NCBI RefSeq assembly: GCF_002845745.1
Contig: NZ_PIUM01000027.1
Location: forward strand, 1-64,000
Reading direction: 5' to 3'
DNA length: 64,000 nucleotides
DNA from: Telmatospirillum siberiense
Lineage (GTDB): Bacteria > Pseudomonadota > Alphaproteobacteria > Rhodospirillales > Magnetospirillaceae
Positions 45,339-54,641 of this stretch are shown one piece after another. Position 1 is the first letter of the stretch. The number at the start of each line of letters is the position of its first letter. The notes beneath the pieces were generated by a model. It worked only from the letters and a program-made list of their open reading frames with translations, was not told where the DNA came from and ran no database searches. Position numbers and translations under genes: made by a program.

Positions 45339-46760
45339 ATGAAAACAGGATTATTTCCATTGGTGGTCGATCTTGATGGAACGCTCATCAGATCGGATCT
45401 TCTTTTGGAAAGTTTTTTCTCTCTTTTGGCAAAAAGTCCTCTGCAAGCTCTTGTGGCTTTCACCCGGCTGCTTCGGGGCAAGGCCGCCTTGAAAACCTAC
45501 CTTGCGGACCATGCGACGCTGGACATCGACAACATTCCCCTGGACGGCACGGTCCTCGCCTATGTCCGGGCGGAACGGGAACGGGGCCGCCCCATTTACC
45601 TGGCATCCGCCTCGGACCATCGTTATGTGGAGGCTCTCGCCCAGCGAACGGGATTGTTCGATGGCTCGTTCGGAACAACCATGGAGCGCAACCTCTCCGG
45701 CACGACCAAAGCGCAGCTTCTCTGCGATGAGTTCGGTGAAAAGGGGTTCGATTATCTGGGCAACGACCGTAAAGATCTGAATGTCTGGAAGTTTTGCCGT
45801 CAGGCGATCGTCGCGAATGCGACGGACGGCCTGCTGCGCCGCATCAGGCGGAATGGGCGGGACCCTTTGGCTCTGCCGAGGACCACCGTCTCCTTCCGCA
45901 CCTATCTCTCGGCCTTTCGCGTCCACCATTGGATCAAGAACGTCCTCGTCTTCGCGCCTTTGTTGGCTGGCCACGTCATCACCGTCCAAACCCTCTCGTC
46001 GGCAGCCCTGGCCGCCATTGCCTTCAGTTTGGCCGCCTCCAGCGCCTATCTGCTGAATGACCTCCTCGACCTGCCCCATGATCGCACCCATGCCAGCAAA
46101 CGGTTCCGACCGTTGGCAAGCGGTGCGATGCCGTTGATGCGAGGTGTGTCGTCGGCTGTCCTGCTGCTGATCGTCGCCGCGCTCATCGGCATTGCGCTGC
46201 CGTTCCGCTTTCTCGGCTTTCTCGCCATCTACTTCGCCGGAACCGTCGCCTATTCCGTCGGCCTGAAGCAACTCCTGCTGATCGACGTGATGACCCTGGC
46301 CGGTCTCTATACATTGCGTGTCATTGCCGGCGGCGCCGTCAGCCAGGTTCCCCTTTCCCCCTGGTTCCTGGCTTTTTCCACGTTCTTCTTTCTATGCCTG
46401 GCCTTGATCAAGAGATACATCGAGCTGATCGGCCGACTTAAGCGCCAAGCGGGAAATCCGTCCGGCCGCAGCTACACCCTCGACGACCTTCCCATCTTGT
46501 CCTCGCTGGCGGCGGCGAGTGGTTATGGCGCCGTCCTCGTTCTCGCCCTTTATTTCCACAGCCCCGAGGTTCACGCGCTTTACCATGCGCCCGAACTGCT
46601 CTGGCTGACCTGCCCCCCTCTGCTCTATTGGATCAGTCGCTTGCTGATGTTGGCCCACCGCGGCCTGCTGGACGATGACCCGGTTGTTTACACGGCCACC
46701 GACAAAATCAGTTGGGTCGTGGGTGGCGTCATCCTGGCGATCGTGTTGGTCGCGATATGA
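45339..46760 (+). CDS. HAD phosphatase fused to decaprenyl-phosphate phosphoribosyltransferase (UbiA family)
   Basis: A 473-residue bifunctional enzyme predicted to transfer 5-phosphoribose from PRPP to polyprenyl phosphate and remove the 5-phosphate. The N-terminal HAD domain (about 1-185) has VVDLDGTLIRSDL (8-20) and LGNDRKDLNVW. The C-terminal UbiA-type domain has about nine helices and the diagnostic LLNDLLDLPHDRTHASKRFRPLASG (about 239-263), close to NDxxDxxxD...KRFRP of mycobacterial Rv3806c. The fusion matches NoeC-type proteins of rhizobia. It starts the operon with DprE1-like and DprE2-like genes, overlapping the next by ATGA. The start at 45339 lacks a clear ribosome site, and the upstream 100 bp is AT-rich. 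Confidence 0.88.
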   Translation: MKTGLFPLVVDLDGTLIRSDLLLESFFSLLAKSPLQALVAFTRLLRGKAALKTYLADHATLDIDNIPLDGTVLAYVRAERERGRPIYLASASDHRYVEALAQRTGLFDGSFGTTMERNLSGTTKAQLLCDEFGEKGFDYLGNDRKDLNVWKFCRQAIVANATDGLLRRIRRNGRDPLALPRTTVSFRTYLSAFRVHHWIKNVLVFAPLLAGHVITVQTLSSAALAAIAFSLAASSAYLLNDLLDLPHDRTHASKRFRPLASGAMPLMRGVSSAVLLLIVAALIGIALPFRFLGFLAIYFAGTVAYSVGLKQLLLIDVMTLAGLYTLRVIAGGAVSQVPLSPWFLAFSTFFFLCLALIKRYIELIGRLKRQAGNPSGRSYTLDDLPILSSLAAASGYGAVLVLALYFHSPEVHALYHAPELLWLTCPPLLYWISRLLMLAHRGLLDDDPVVYTATDKISWVVGGVILAIVLVAI

Positions 46761-48079
46761 GCCCGCACGCCAAAACCGTCGCCTCCTGGGGCAACTTGAG
46801 CCACGGCGGGCATATGGTGGCGGCGCCCTCGTTCCATGATGAAATACCGATGGCGCTGAACGAGCTGATCGCGCAATGCCGATCCGTTCTCCCTTATGGA
46901 TTGGGACGCAGTTACGGCGACGTCTGCCTCAATACCGGCAAGGGACTTCTCCTCACCGAGCGCCTGGACCGTTTCCTGACCTTCGATGCCACGTCGGGGA
47001 TTCTTCGCGCCGAGGCGGGAGTGACCATCGGCGAGGCGCTTCGTCTCACCGTTCCGAAAGGGTGGTTCGTTCCCGTCACGCCGGGAACCAAGTTCGTCAC
47101 GCTGGGCGGTGCCGTCGCCAATGACGTCCACGGAAAGAACCATCACCTCGCCGGCACTTTCGGCCGCTTCGTGCGGAAACTGGCGCTGCGGAGATCGGAC
47201 GGTAGCGTCACCGAATGCGGACCGGACCGGGAGCGCGATCTGTTCCGGGCCACCATTGGCGGCCTCGGTTTGACCGGACTGATCGAATGGGTGGAAATCG
47301 ATCTGCAGCCCATCGCGTCGGCGGAGATCGAAATGCAAAGCCTGCGCTTTGCCGGCGTGGAAGGCTTCTTCGAGATGTCTGCCGACAGCGTCTCCTGGCC
47401 ATATGTGGTGTCCTGGATCGATTGTCTGAGCCAGGGATCGGCGCTGGGCCGCGGTATTTTCATGCGCGGACGCCATGCCGAAACCGGCGCGCTTGTCGCG
47501 GCACGCGCCAAAGGAGGGCTTGGCATCCCAGTCACCCCTCCCGTGGGATTGGTCACGCCGCTCAGCGTCCGCCTGTTCAACGAGGCCTATTACCGCAGAC
47601 CCGGCGCCACCTTCACCGGCCGAACCCATTTCGATCCTTTTTTCTATCCCTTGGACCGGCTGCATCATTGGAACCGGGCATATGGTCCTCGCGGATTTTA
47701 CCAATATCAAAGCGTGCTGCCGCCCGAAACCGCCCGGCGCGGGACCATCGAAATGCTGAAATGCATCGCCGCCTCGGGACAGGCCTCCTGTCTGGTCGTG
47801 CTGAAGAATTTCGGCGATGCTCCAGCGGCGGGCATGCTGTCTTTTCCCATGGCCGGCACAACTCTGGCATTGGACTTTCCCAACCGGGGCAACCGCACAT
47901 TGGCGCTGTTCGCAGCCCTCGATGATATCGTCGTCCGCTGCGGCGGGCGTCTTTATGCCGCCAAGGATGCGCGCATGGTCCCGGCGATGTTCCACGGAGG
48001 CTATCCGGAACTGGACCGCTTCCGGACATTCCTCGATCCGGCGTTCGACTCCGACCTTAAGCGACGACTTTCGATTTAG
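46757..48079 (+). CDS. DprE1-like decaprenylphosphoryl-beta-D-ribose oxidase subunit
   Basis: A 440-residue FAD oxidoreductase that oxidises polyprenyl-phospho-ribose at C2, the first half of the epimerisation to arabinose. The FAD-binding (PCMH) domain has LPYGLGRSYGDVCLNTG (about 38-54) and GGAVANDVHGKNHHLAGTFG (about 117-136), nearly identical to the flavin-binding segment of mycobacterial DprE1. The C-terminal LYAAKDARMVPAMFHGGYPELDRF matches the LxxKD...FHxxYP ending of DprE1. It overlaps the stop of the preceding gene by ATGA and lies 73 bp before the DprE2-like gene. Confidence 0.9.
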   Translation: MSPHAKTVASWGNLSHGGHMVAAPSFHDEIPMALNELIAQCRSVLPYGLGRSYGDVCLNTGKGLLLTERLDRFLTFDATSGILRAEAGVTIGEALRLTVPKGWFVPVTPGTKFVTLGGAVANDVHGKNHHLAGTFGRFVRKLALRRSDGSVTECGPDRERDLFRATIGGLGLTGLIEWVEIDLQPIASAEIEMQSLRFAGVEGFFEMSADSVSWPYVVSWIDCLSQGSALGRGIFMRGRHAETGALVAARAKGGLGIPVTPPVGLVTPLSVRLFNEAYYRRPGATFTGRTHFDPFFYPLDRLHHWNRAYGPRGFYQYQSVLPPETARRGTIEMLKCIAASGQASCLVVLKNFGDAPAAGMLSFPMAGTTLALDFPNRGNRTLALFAALDDIVVRCGGRLYAAKDARMVPAMFHGGYPELDRFRTFLDPAFDSDLKRRLSI

Positions 48080-48152
48080 ATTTTCCCATCGTGTCTGAAA
48101 CAACCATGCAGGCCATTGCGTCACAACACCTGCGTCGGAGCGGAGAACGAGC

Positions 48153-48905
48153 ATGTCCCGGACGGCGATCATCATTCTCGGGGCGACATCGGCCATCGCC
48201 CAGCAATACGCCCGCCTCCAGGCGGAACGCGGCGCACGCCTGCTGCTGGTCGGACGCGACAGCGAAAGGCTGGCCGAAATCGCCGCAGATCTGACGCTGC
48301 GGGGAGCGGAAACCGTAGAGATCCCGGACATGGATCTGACGGCTCCCACGGACGGATATCAGGCCGCCTGGACGTCCCTGGCCTCCCGTCTCGGCGAAAG
48401 ACTCGATATCGTTCTGCTCGCTTACGGCGCATTGGGACACCAGGATGCCGCCGAAGCCGACCCGGCTGAAACCGTCCGCCTTTTGAACGCCAATATGGTC
48501 AGCGCCTGCGCCTGGCTGACGGCGGCCGCCAACCATCTCGAACGGCAAGGCCACGGAACCATCGCCGCCATCGCCTCGGTGGCCGGCGATCGGGGGCGCC
48601 GTTCGAACTATGTCTATGGGGCGGCAAAAGGCGGACTGGCCCTTTTCATGGAGGGATTGACCCATCGGCTGGCGGGGACGCCGGTCCGCGTGCTCACGGT
48701 CAAACCAGGATTGGTGGATACCCCGATGACCGACGACATGAACAAAAATGGACCACTCTGGGCAACTCCGGCCAAGGTCGCCGCCGACATCGACAAGGCC
48801 ATCGCCCGCGGCCGGACGGTTCTTTACACGCCCTGGTTCTGGCGACCCATCATGCTGGTGATCCGCTGCCTGCCGCGCGTCCTTTTCCATCGCCTGCGGC
48901 TCTGA
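48153..48905 (+). CDS. DprE2-like short-chain dehydrogenase (2-keto reductase)
   Basis: A 250-residue SDR that would reduce the 2-keto intermediate made by DprE1 to polyprenyl-phospho-D-arabinofuranose. NAD(P) site: IIILGATSAIAQQYARLQAERG (about 6-27), with GRD after strand 2; LNANM; catalytic Ser in ASVAGDRG and YxxxK in YVYGAAKGGLALF (about 152-164). The C-terminus (PWFWRPIMLVIRCLPRVLFHRLRL) is hydrophobic and basic, as in DprE2, and may touch the membrane. It is third in the operon. Confidence 0.87.
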   Translation: MSRTAIIILGATSAIAQQYARLQAERGARLLLVGRDSERLAEIAADLTLRGAETVEIPDMDLTAPTDGYQAAWTSLASRLGERLDIVLLAYGALGHQDAAEADPAETVRLLNANMVSACAWLTAAANHLERQGHGTIAAIASVAGDRGRRSNYVYGAAKGGLALFMEGLTHRLAGTPVRVLTVKPGLVDTPMTDDMNKNGPLWATPAKVAADIDKAIARGRTVLYTPWFWRPIMLVIRCLPRVLFHRLRL

Positions 48906-48959
48906 CCGACGCTTTTGCGGCGAGCTCCGTCATCCGGCAAGCAGCGCCCGCACCCGCTG

Positions 48960-49379
48960 TCACTCTCCCATCAGGTGAAGGACGACGTCCCGCCGATGCG
49001 CCGCCCGCCGGTGCTCGAACAGATAGATGCCCTGCCATGTTCCGAGGACGAGACGCCCGTCCAGCAGCGGAATCTGCAGATCGACATTGGTCAGCGCCGA
49101 ACGGATGTGGGCCGGCATGTCGTCCGACCCCTCGTCCTGATGGCGGTAGAGGTGAGGATCTTCCGGCACCAGGCGACGGAAAAAGGCATCCAGATCGGAA
49201 CGGACCGCCGGATCCGCGTTTTCCTGGATCACCAGGCTGGCCGAGGTATGGCGGACGAAAACCGTCAGCAGCCCGTCTCTCATGCCCTGAGCGACGACCC
49301 AGTCCGCGACCGGCCCGGTGATCTCCAGCAAACCGGCGCCGGAGGTACGGAAAGTCAGAGTTGTGGCCGCCTGACGCAT
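48960..49379 (-). CDS. yjbQ: YjbQ family protein (UPF0047; secondary thiamine-phosphate synthase-like)
   Basis: A 139-residue member of a small conserved family with thiamin-phosphate-synthase-like activity in some homologues. The core FVRHTSASLVIQENADPAVRSDLDAFFRRLVPED (about 49-82) and HIRSALTNVDLQIPLLDGRLVLGTWQGIYLFEHR (about 97-130) are diagnostic, with His and Glu of a probable metal site. ATG at 49379 overlaps the queC stop (ATGA) and gives the standard length; a longer frame upstream lies inside queC. Physiological role uncertain. Confidence 0.9.
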   Translation of the reverse strand: MRQAATTLTFRTSGAGLLEITGPVADWVVAQGMRDGLLTVFVRHTSASLVIQENADPAVRSDLDAFFRRLVPEDPHLYRHQDEGSDDMPAHIRSALTNVDLQIPLLDGRLVLGTWQGIYLFEHRRAAHRRDVVLHLMGE

Positions 49380-50071
49380 CACGCGTAAGGGGCGGGATCG
49401 GTCAGCCCCGCTTCGGCAAATCCTTTGAGACGCAGCTTGCAGGCGTCGCAATGGCCGCAGGCCAGCCCCTCGGGCGTCGGATCGTAGCAACTGGTGGTCA
49501 TGCCGTAATCGACGCCCAACTTAAGGCCGGTCTTGATGATCTCGGCCTTGGACAGCGTGATCAGCGGCGTATGGACGGTCAACCGACGACCGTCGCCCAC
49601 CGCCGCCTTGGTGGCGAGGTTCGCCATCTTTTCGAAAGCGGCGATGAAATCCGGCCGACAATCGGGATAGCCGGAATAATCGACGGCATTGACCCCGATA
49701 TAAATGTCCTGGGCCTGTTCCACCTCGGCCAGGGCCAGGGCGAAGGACAGGAAAATGGTGTTGCGCGCCGGCACATAGGTGATCGGAATGCCGCTGGACA
49801 TCTCGCCCTCGGCGCGATCCTTCGGCACGGCGATATCGGCGGTCAGGGCCGAACCGCCGAAAGCCCGCAGATCGATGTCCGCCACCATGTGACGCTGAGC
49901 CCCCAGGGCCTTGGCGAGGCGGGCGGCGGCGGCCAGTTCATGGAGGTGGCGTTGGCCATAACGAAAGGAAATGGCCAAGGGGGCGAACCCGCGATCCCGG
50001 GCGATGGCGAGACAGGTCGCCGAATCGAGCCCTCCCGAGAGAAGAACGACGGCTTTGGGCTTCTGCGACAT
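49379..50071 (-). CDS. queC: 7-cyano-7-deazaguanine synthase (QueC)
   Basis: Converts 7-carboxy-7-deazaguanine with ammonia and ATP to preQ0 for queuosine synthesis. The 230-residue protein has the PP-loop [14 protein letters not shown] (about 9-22) and the C-terminal zinc site [20 protein letters not shown] (about 196-215; Cys-x10-Cys-x2-Cys-x2-Cys). It is upstream of and coupled to yjbQ. No preQ1 riboswitch is recognised in the short upstream region, but a 7 bp perfect palindrome lies 20 nt before the start. Confidence 0.96.
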   Translation of the reverse strand: MSQKPKAVVLLSGGLDSATCLAIARDRGFAPLAISFRYGQRHLHELAAAARLAKALGAQRHMVADIDLRAFGGSALTADIAVPKDRAEGEMSSGIPITYVPARNTIFLSFALALAEVEQAQDIYIGVNAVDYSGYPDCRPDFIAAFEKMANLATKAAVGDGRRLTVHTPLITLSKAEIIKTGLKLGVDYGMTTSCYDPTPEGLACGHCDACKLRLKGFAEAGLTDPAPYA

Positions 50072-50090
50072 GATGATCTCTTTCTTCTAT

Positions 50091-50107
50091 GCATCACGCA
50101 GTGATGC
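50091..50107. promoter_or_regulatory. Palindrome upstream of queC
   Basis: GCATCAC-GCA-GTGATGC, a perfect 7 bp dyad 20-36 nt before the queC start on the minus strand. It could be an operator or a 5' UTR hairpin; no known motif was matched. Confidence 0.35.
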
Positions 50108-50143
50108 GTCCCGATAGTTTATCCGAGCTTGGCCCTTGCTGAG

Positions 50144-50327
50144 GTAAGAGGGGCAAAAGGCCGGACTTCATAGTCTTCTCCCTCGCCCCTCGGTGGGAGG
50201 GTTGAGGGGGAAAATCGCACGGACCCTGAGAGCTTTCCTTCCGCCTGTCGGCGGAAATGCCCCCTCATCCCAACCCGTCTCCCACGAGGGGAGAAGGGCT
50301 TTTACCCTCCCTTTTGCTCCCAAACCC
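50144..50327. repeat. Dispersed intergenic repeat, copy 2 (larger inverted form)
   Basis: Begins GGTAAGAGGGGCAAAAGG (compare 17041-17056) and contains CTTCTCCCTCGCCCCTCGG; the right part, CCCACGAGGGGAGAAGGGCTTTT...CTTTTGC, is largely the inverse complement. It fills the gap between queC and hldE, both on the minus strand, and may form a large hairpin affecting transcripts from hldE. Confidence 0.6.
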
Positions 50328-51791
50328 TTACCGCGCCATGCGGGCGATGGTCGCCGTGGTGCTGTGCCCCTCGGCCAACGTGGCCAGCACCACCTTGCCG
50401 CCCCATCCCTGGACCAGATCGGCACCCACCACCTGATCGACCGTATAATCGGCCCCCTTCACCAGAACGTCGGGATGCAAGGCCGCGATCAGTTCGTAGG
50501 GCGTCTCCTCATCGAAGACGACCACCAGATCGACGCTGGCCAGCGAAGCCAGCACGGTGGCCCGCGAGGTTTCGGACTGCACGGGCCGGCTGTCGCCTTT
50601 CAGACGCTTGACCGACTGATCGCTGTTCAGGCCCACCACCAGGCGATCACACTGCGCCCGCGCCTGGGAAAGCAAGGACACATGCCCCGGATGCAGAAGA
50701 TCGAAGCAGCCGTTGGTGAACCCCACCTTCTGCCCCTTGTGGCGCCAGCGGGCCACCTGATCGATCGCCGCCGCCAGGGCGGCCACCTTGGACTCGACGA
50801 TATTGCTCTCGGCCTGATGAAGGGAGGCGGCCAGATCCGAGGCGTAAACCACCGCGGTGCCGACCTTGCCGACAACGATCCCGGCCGCCACATTGGCAAG
50901 CTTCGCCGCCTCGGCCAGCGAGGATCCGCTGGCGATGGCGGCCGCCATGGCGGCCACCACCGTGTCGCCGGCGCCCGAGACGTCGAAAACCTCACGCGCC
51001 TCGGCCGGAAGATGATGCACGTCCCCCTCGCTGGTCACCAGCGTCATGCCGTCCTGACTGCGGGTGACCAGGACGTTGGCGATGGCGCAATCGGCGATCA
51101 GCCGACGTGCCGCCGCGACGATCTCCACGTCGTCGCCCACCGGCAGCCCCGTCGCTTCGTGCAGTTCCTTGCGATTGGGGGTCACCAGCGTGGCGCCGGC
51201 ATAAATCGAATAGTCGTTCCCCTTGGGATCGACCACCACGGAGCGGCCGGCCTCGCGGGCGCCGTCGATCATCTCGCGGATCACCGCCTTGCTGAGCACG
51301 CCCTTGCCGTAATCGGACAAGACGATGGCCCCGACCTTCGGCAGAAGTTTCAGCGCGCCGCTGAGCAGGGTCGCCAGGCTCTGCTCGCTCAACGCCGTCG
51401 CCGTTTCCCGGTCGGCCCGCAACAACTGCTGACTGCCGGCGGAGAACCGGGTCTTGATGGTGGTTTGCCGGCCGGATTCGACGATAAGCAGAGGGTCGAC
51501 TTCGGCGTGCTGTCCGACCAGCCGGCTCACCTCCCGTCCGGCCATGTCGTCGCCCACCAGCGAGACGAAATGGGGCGACGCCCCCAGGGCCACCAGATTG
51601 CGCACCACATTGCCGGCGCCGCCCAGCATGGCGGTCTCGCGGCGCACCCTCAACACCGGTATCGGCGCCTCCGGCGAAATGCGTTCGACATCCCCATAGA
51701 CGAACTGATCGAGCATCACGTCACCGATGCAAAGAATGGGGACCTGCTTCAAGGCATGTACGCGGGCGGCAAGAGCGGAAAGATCGGTCAT
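50328..51791 (-). CDS. hldE: Bifunctional heptose-7-phosphate kinase / heptose-1-phosphate adenylyltransferase
   Basis: Makes ADP-heptose for LPS inner core. The 487-residue protein has an N-terminal ribokinase-like kinase (about 1-325): [28 protein letters not shown] (about 20-47), GGAGNVVRN, and [13 protein letters not shown] (about 263-275, kinase motif). The C-terminal nucleotidyltransferase (about 345-487) has [29 protein letters not shown] (about 353-381) with the HxGH motif. It connects to the GT9 and GT4 LPS genes at 36587-38721. It is divergent from the GGDEF/EAL-like pair. Confidence 0.96.
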   Translation of the reverse strand: MTDLSALAARVHALKQVPILCIGDVMLDQFVYGDVERISPEAPIPVLRVRRETAMLGGAGNVVRNLVALGASPHFVSLVGDDMAGREVSRLVGQHAEVDPLLIVESGRQTTIKTRFSAGSQQLLRADRETATALSEQSLATLLSGALKLLPKVGAIVLSDYGKGVLSKAVIREMIDGAREAGRSVVVDPKGNDYSIYAGATLVTPNRKELHEATGLPVGDDVEIVAAARRLIADCAIANVLVTRSQDGMTLVTSEGDVHHLPAEAREVFDVSGAGDTVVAAMAAAIASGSSLAEAAKLANVAAGIVVGKVGTAVVYASDLAASLHQAESNIVESKVAALAAAIDQVARWRHKGQKVGFTNGCFDLLHPGHVSLLSQARAQCDRLVVGLNSDQSVKRLKGDSRPVQSETSRATVLASLASVDLVVVFDEETPYELIAALHPDVLVKGADYTVDQVVGADLVQGWGGKVVLATLAEGHSTTATIARMAR

Positions 51792-51989
51792 ATCGATTAC
51801 GTCCCGGCAAAATGATGTGTCGGTTGGCTAACCCAAGCGGAAGCCGGTTGCAAGGGGATTGGCGCGGCAGGTGCCGACGATGATTCTCCTCTGGTTGACC
51901 CGAGTGTGCAATGCTATCTCTAGATCGGGGTTCGCCCGCATCTGGAAACGACGCGGCTGGACTTAGGGAATGGGGCGAAAGGTGACGTG

Positions 51990-53357
51990 ATGAATATGCC
52001 GGTTCCGGGAGCGGATGGCCCCGAAATCGTCACCCAGGAAAGTCTTTTGCTGGGGGCTGCGGAGAGAATTGCCCGAATTCGCGACGGCCGGGTGGCGGTC
52101 CATCTTCACCTGTCGCGGTTGAAGCCGCAGAATCGCCAGGATGGCCAGATTCGCATCGCCTACCGCATGCTCGAACCGATGGTCAACGCCTATCGCGGAC
52201 AGATATTCCTGTTGGGAACATCGGACATCGTCTTCCTGCTGAAGGATCCCAACGCCACCGATGTCGAGAACATGGTCTACAAACTCCGCGCCCTGTTCTC
52301 GAAAGATCCCCTGACCTTCCGCGACGAGGGGGACGGTCGCGACAATTTCTGTTCCTGGTACGAACTAAGCGACAGCGGCGATTACGAGGCCTTCCTGGCC
52401 GTCGCCAGAGAGGCCACGGACGAGGCCCGCAAACGCACCCGCGGAAAAGTCGCCGCCCGCCCGGAACTCCCTCCCCTCGACAGCAAAGGGCTGGACGATC
52501 TTCTTACCCGTCTGGCCAAGATGAACGTCACCGGCCTGATTCGCCGCCAGTCCTCGATGATCGTCGGCAAGGACGCGAAAGCTCTCGTCTATTTTCAAGA
52601 ATTCTTCGTGGCCATGGCCGAGTTGCAAAAGGCCCTGGCGCCGAACGTCAACCTGCTGGGCAACCGCTGGCTGTTCCAGCATTTGAGCCAGACACTCGAT
52701 CTCAAGGTGCTGGGCGCGCTGGGCGAGATGACATTGCGCGCGAAGCCCAAGATCTACAGCCTCAACCTCAACATCACCACCATCGGCTCGAAAGCGTTCG
52801 AAGCCTTCGAGGCGGGCATTGCCGGCCAGGCTGAAATCTCCGTCGAACTGCAGGTTCTCGACATCCTGGCCGATAGCCGCGGCTTCTTTGCCGCCCGCCA
52901 GCGTCTGCGCGACAAGGGGCATATGGTGGTGGTCGACGGCCTCAATGAGCTGACCATGCAATTCATGGATATCTCGCAATTCGACGCCGATCTTTACAAG
53001 GTGACCTGGAGCCCGGACATGATGGAGGGCGAACATGGCGCCGCCATGGCCGAAGCCATCGCCACTATCGACACCGACAAGATTCTGCTGGCCCGCTGCG
53101 ATTCCGAAGCGGCCATCGGTTGGGGATTGAATCGCGGCATCGCGCGTTTCCAGGGCCGCTACGTCGATTCCATGTTATCCGCCTACACCATGCAAAGCTG
53201 CGACAAGGCGGGGGCCTGCACCCTGGCGCAATGCACCGGCCGACATGCCGTGATCTCCGGCCCGCTGCGGGACGAATGCGGCAACAACGACATGCTCGAT
53301 TCCTCGCCCGTGATGATGGCGCCGCGAGCGCGCGGCCAACAGGGAGGCGCCTCGTGA
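51990..53357 (+). CDS. Degenerate GGDEF/EAL-like protein A
   Basis: A 455-residue cytosolic protein, no signal peptide or transmembrane segment. Residues about 25-110 resemble a worn GGDEF domain (VHLHLSRLKPQNRQDGQIRI ... YRGQIFLLGTSDIVFLLKD, position of RxGGDEF replaced by LLGTSD near 74). Residues about 195-415 follow the EAL fold: LVYFQEFFVAM where EAL would be, SLNLNI, VELQVLDILADSRGF, VVVDGLNEL (DDFG lost), YKVTW (KID lost) and GIARFQGRYVDSML (the terminal QGY segment). The catalytic Glu, Asp and Lys motifs are not kept, so c-di-GMP turnover is unlikely; a binding, scaffold or signal-receiving role is possible. A Cys-rich tail (about 397-430) is specific to this copy. It overlaps the next gene (GTGA). 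Confidence 0.7.
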   Translation: MNMPVPGADGPEIVTQESLLLGAAERIARIRDGRVAVHLHLSRLKPQNRQDGQIRIAYRMLEPMVNAYRGQIFLLGTSDIVFLLKDPNATDVENMVYKLRALFSKDPLTFRDEGDGRDNFCSWYELSDSGDYEAFLAVAREATDEARKRTRGKVAARPELPPLDSKGLDDLLTRLAKMNVTGLIRRQSSMIVGKDAKALVYFQEFFVAMAELQKALAPNVNLLGNRWLFQHLSQTLDLKVLGALGEMTLRAKPKIYSLNLNITTIGSKAFEAFEAGIAGQAEISVELQVLDILADSRGFFAARQRLRDKGHMVVVDGLNELTMQFMDISQFDADLYKVTWSPDMMEGEHGAAMAEAIATIDTDKILLARCDSEAAIGWGLNRGIARFQGRYVDSMLSAYTMQSCDKAGACTLAQCTGRHAVISGPLRDECGNNDMLDSSPVMMAPRARGQQGGAS

Positions 53358-54640
53358 GTCCCTTTTTCGAACGTCCCCTGACCGAGCGTCAAAAGGAAAT
53401 CGCCCAGCGGCTGCCGGCCGGGGAAGCCCTGCTGCTCGAATACCTGCATAAATTGGAACGGCATCGCCAGGGACGACGGGCCGTCATCGCCCGGCTCTCC
53501 AATCTACAGGCGGAGAACCGGCGGGAGCATCATATCCGCATCGCCGTCAACACCTTCGAACCGCTGGTCAAGCAGTTGAAGGGACAGATCTTCGCCCTGT
53601 CCAACGCCGACCTCATTTTCGTTTTCAAGGAAGTGGCGTTGCACGAGGTGGAAAGCATCATCGTCAAGCTGCGCTTCATGTTCGGCGACGATCCGGCGCT
53701 GGCCGACGAAGCCATCGGCGGACGGGCGGCCTTTTTCGACTGGTTCCTCCTCGAACGCGACTACGACAGCCTTTTGCACATGGCCCAGCGCATGACCAGC
53801 GACGAGGAACAACGCCGCACCCAGGAAATGCCGAAAGGCCAGCCGCCCATCGGCAACCGTCGGGTGGCCAGCCGTGGCGAGGCCTTGAGCGCCCAGATGC
53901 TGGCCAAGCTGGAAGAGGCTCTGGCCAGCGCCGACCTGGCCAACATGATGCGCCGTCAGGCGGTCTGCGCCATCGTCGGCAAGACCCCGCCGCAACCCGT
54001 CTTCAACGAGCTGTTCATTTCCATCGCCGATCTGCGGGAAACATTGCTGCCCACCGTCAACCTGGCGTCCAGTCCCTGGCTGTTCCAGCAGCTCACCGAA
54101 ACACTCGACCGGCGCGTCCTATCGCTGCTCAACAAGCATGACGACCGCACGGTGGCCGGCGACATCAGCATCAATCTCAACGTCCAGACGCTGCTTTCTC
54201 CGGAATTCCTCGTTTTCGACGACAATATCAAAGCCAGCATGCGCGGCACCCAGGTACTCGAATTGCAGAAGGTGGACATCTTCGCCGACCTGGGCGCATT
54301 CCTTTTCGCCAGGGATTTCGCCCATGACCGTGGCTATCGCATCTGCATCGACGGAGTGAATCTGGAGTCCCTGCCTTTCGTCGATCGCGGACGTCTGGGC
54401 ATCGATCTGGTGAAGATCATCTGGGACCCGGCGATGACCCAGGGCACCCTGCCGAACGGCGCGTCGCTCGAGGATTATGTCCGCCGCTGCGGACCATCCC
54501 GTTCCATTCTCTGCCGCTGCGACGCTCAGGACGCCATCGATTTCGGCCAGTCGGTCGGCATCACCCTCTTCCAGGGACGCCACGTCGAATCGCTGTTGGC
54601 CGCCAATGCCGGTAAACGGGGCGGTTTGCGCAGACGCTAA
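53354..54640 (+). CDS. Degenerate GGDEF/EAL-like protein B (tandem paralogue)
   Basis: A 428-residue paralogue of the preceding protein, with the same layout: N-terminal helix, GGDEF-like block (about 35-140; KGQIFALSNADLIFVFKE) and EAL-like block (about 205-420; FNELFISIADLRETLLPTVNL, ISINLNVQTLLS, LELQKVDIFADLGAFLFARDF, ICIDGVNLESL, GITLFQGRHVESLL). The EAL signature residues are again absent. The start is GTG at 53354, overlapping the TGA of copy A, so the two are probably made in equal amounts and may form a heterodimer. It ends two bases before the first of two long hairpins. Confidence 0.7.
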   Translation: MSPFFERPLTERQKEIAQRLPAGEALLLEYLHKLERHRQGRRAVIARLSNLQAENRREHHIRIAVNTFEPLVKQLKGQIFALSNADLIFVFKEVALHEVESIIVKLRFMFGDDPALADEAIGGRAAFFDWFLLERDYDSLLHMAQRMTSDEEQRRTQEMPKGQPPIGNRRVASRGEALSAQMLAKLEEALASADLANMMRRQAVCAIVGKTPPQPVFNELFISIADLRETLLPTVNLASSPWLFQQLTETLDRRVLSLLNKHDDRTVAGDISINLNVQTLLSPEFLVFDDNIKASMRGTQVLELQKVDIFADLGAFLFARDFAHDRGYRICIDGVNLESLPFVDRGRLGIDLVKIIWDPAMTQGTLPNGASLEDYVRRCGPSRSILCRCDAQDAIDFGQSVGITLFQGRHVESLLAANAGKRGGLRRR

Positions 54641-54641
54641 T

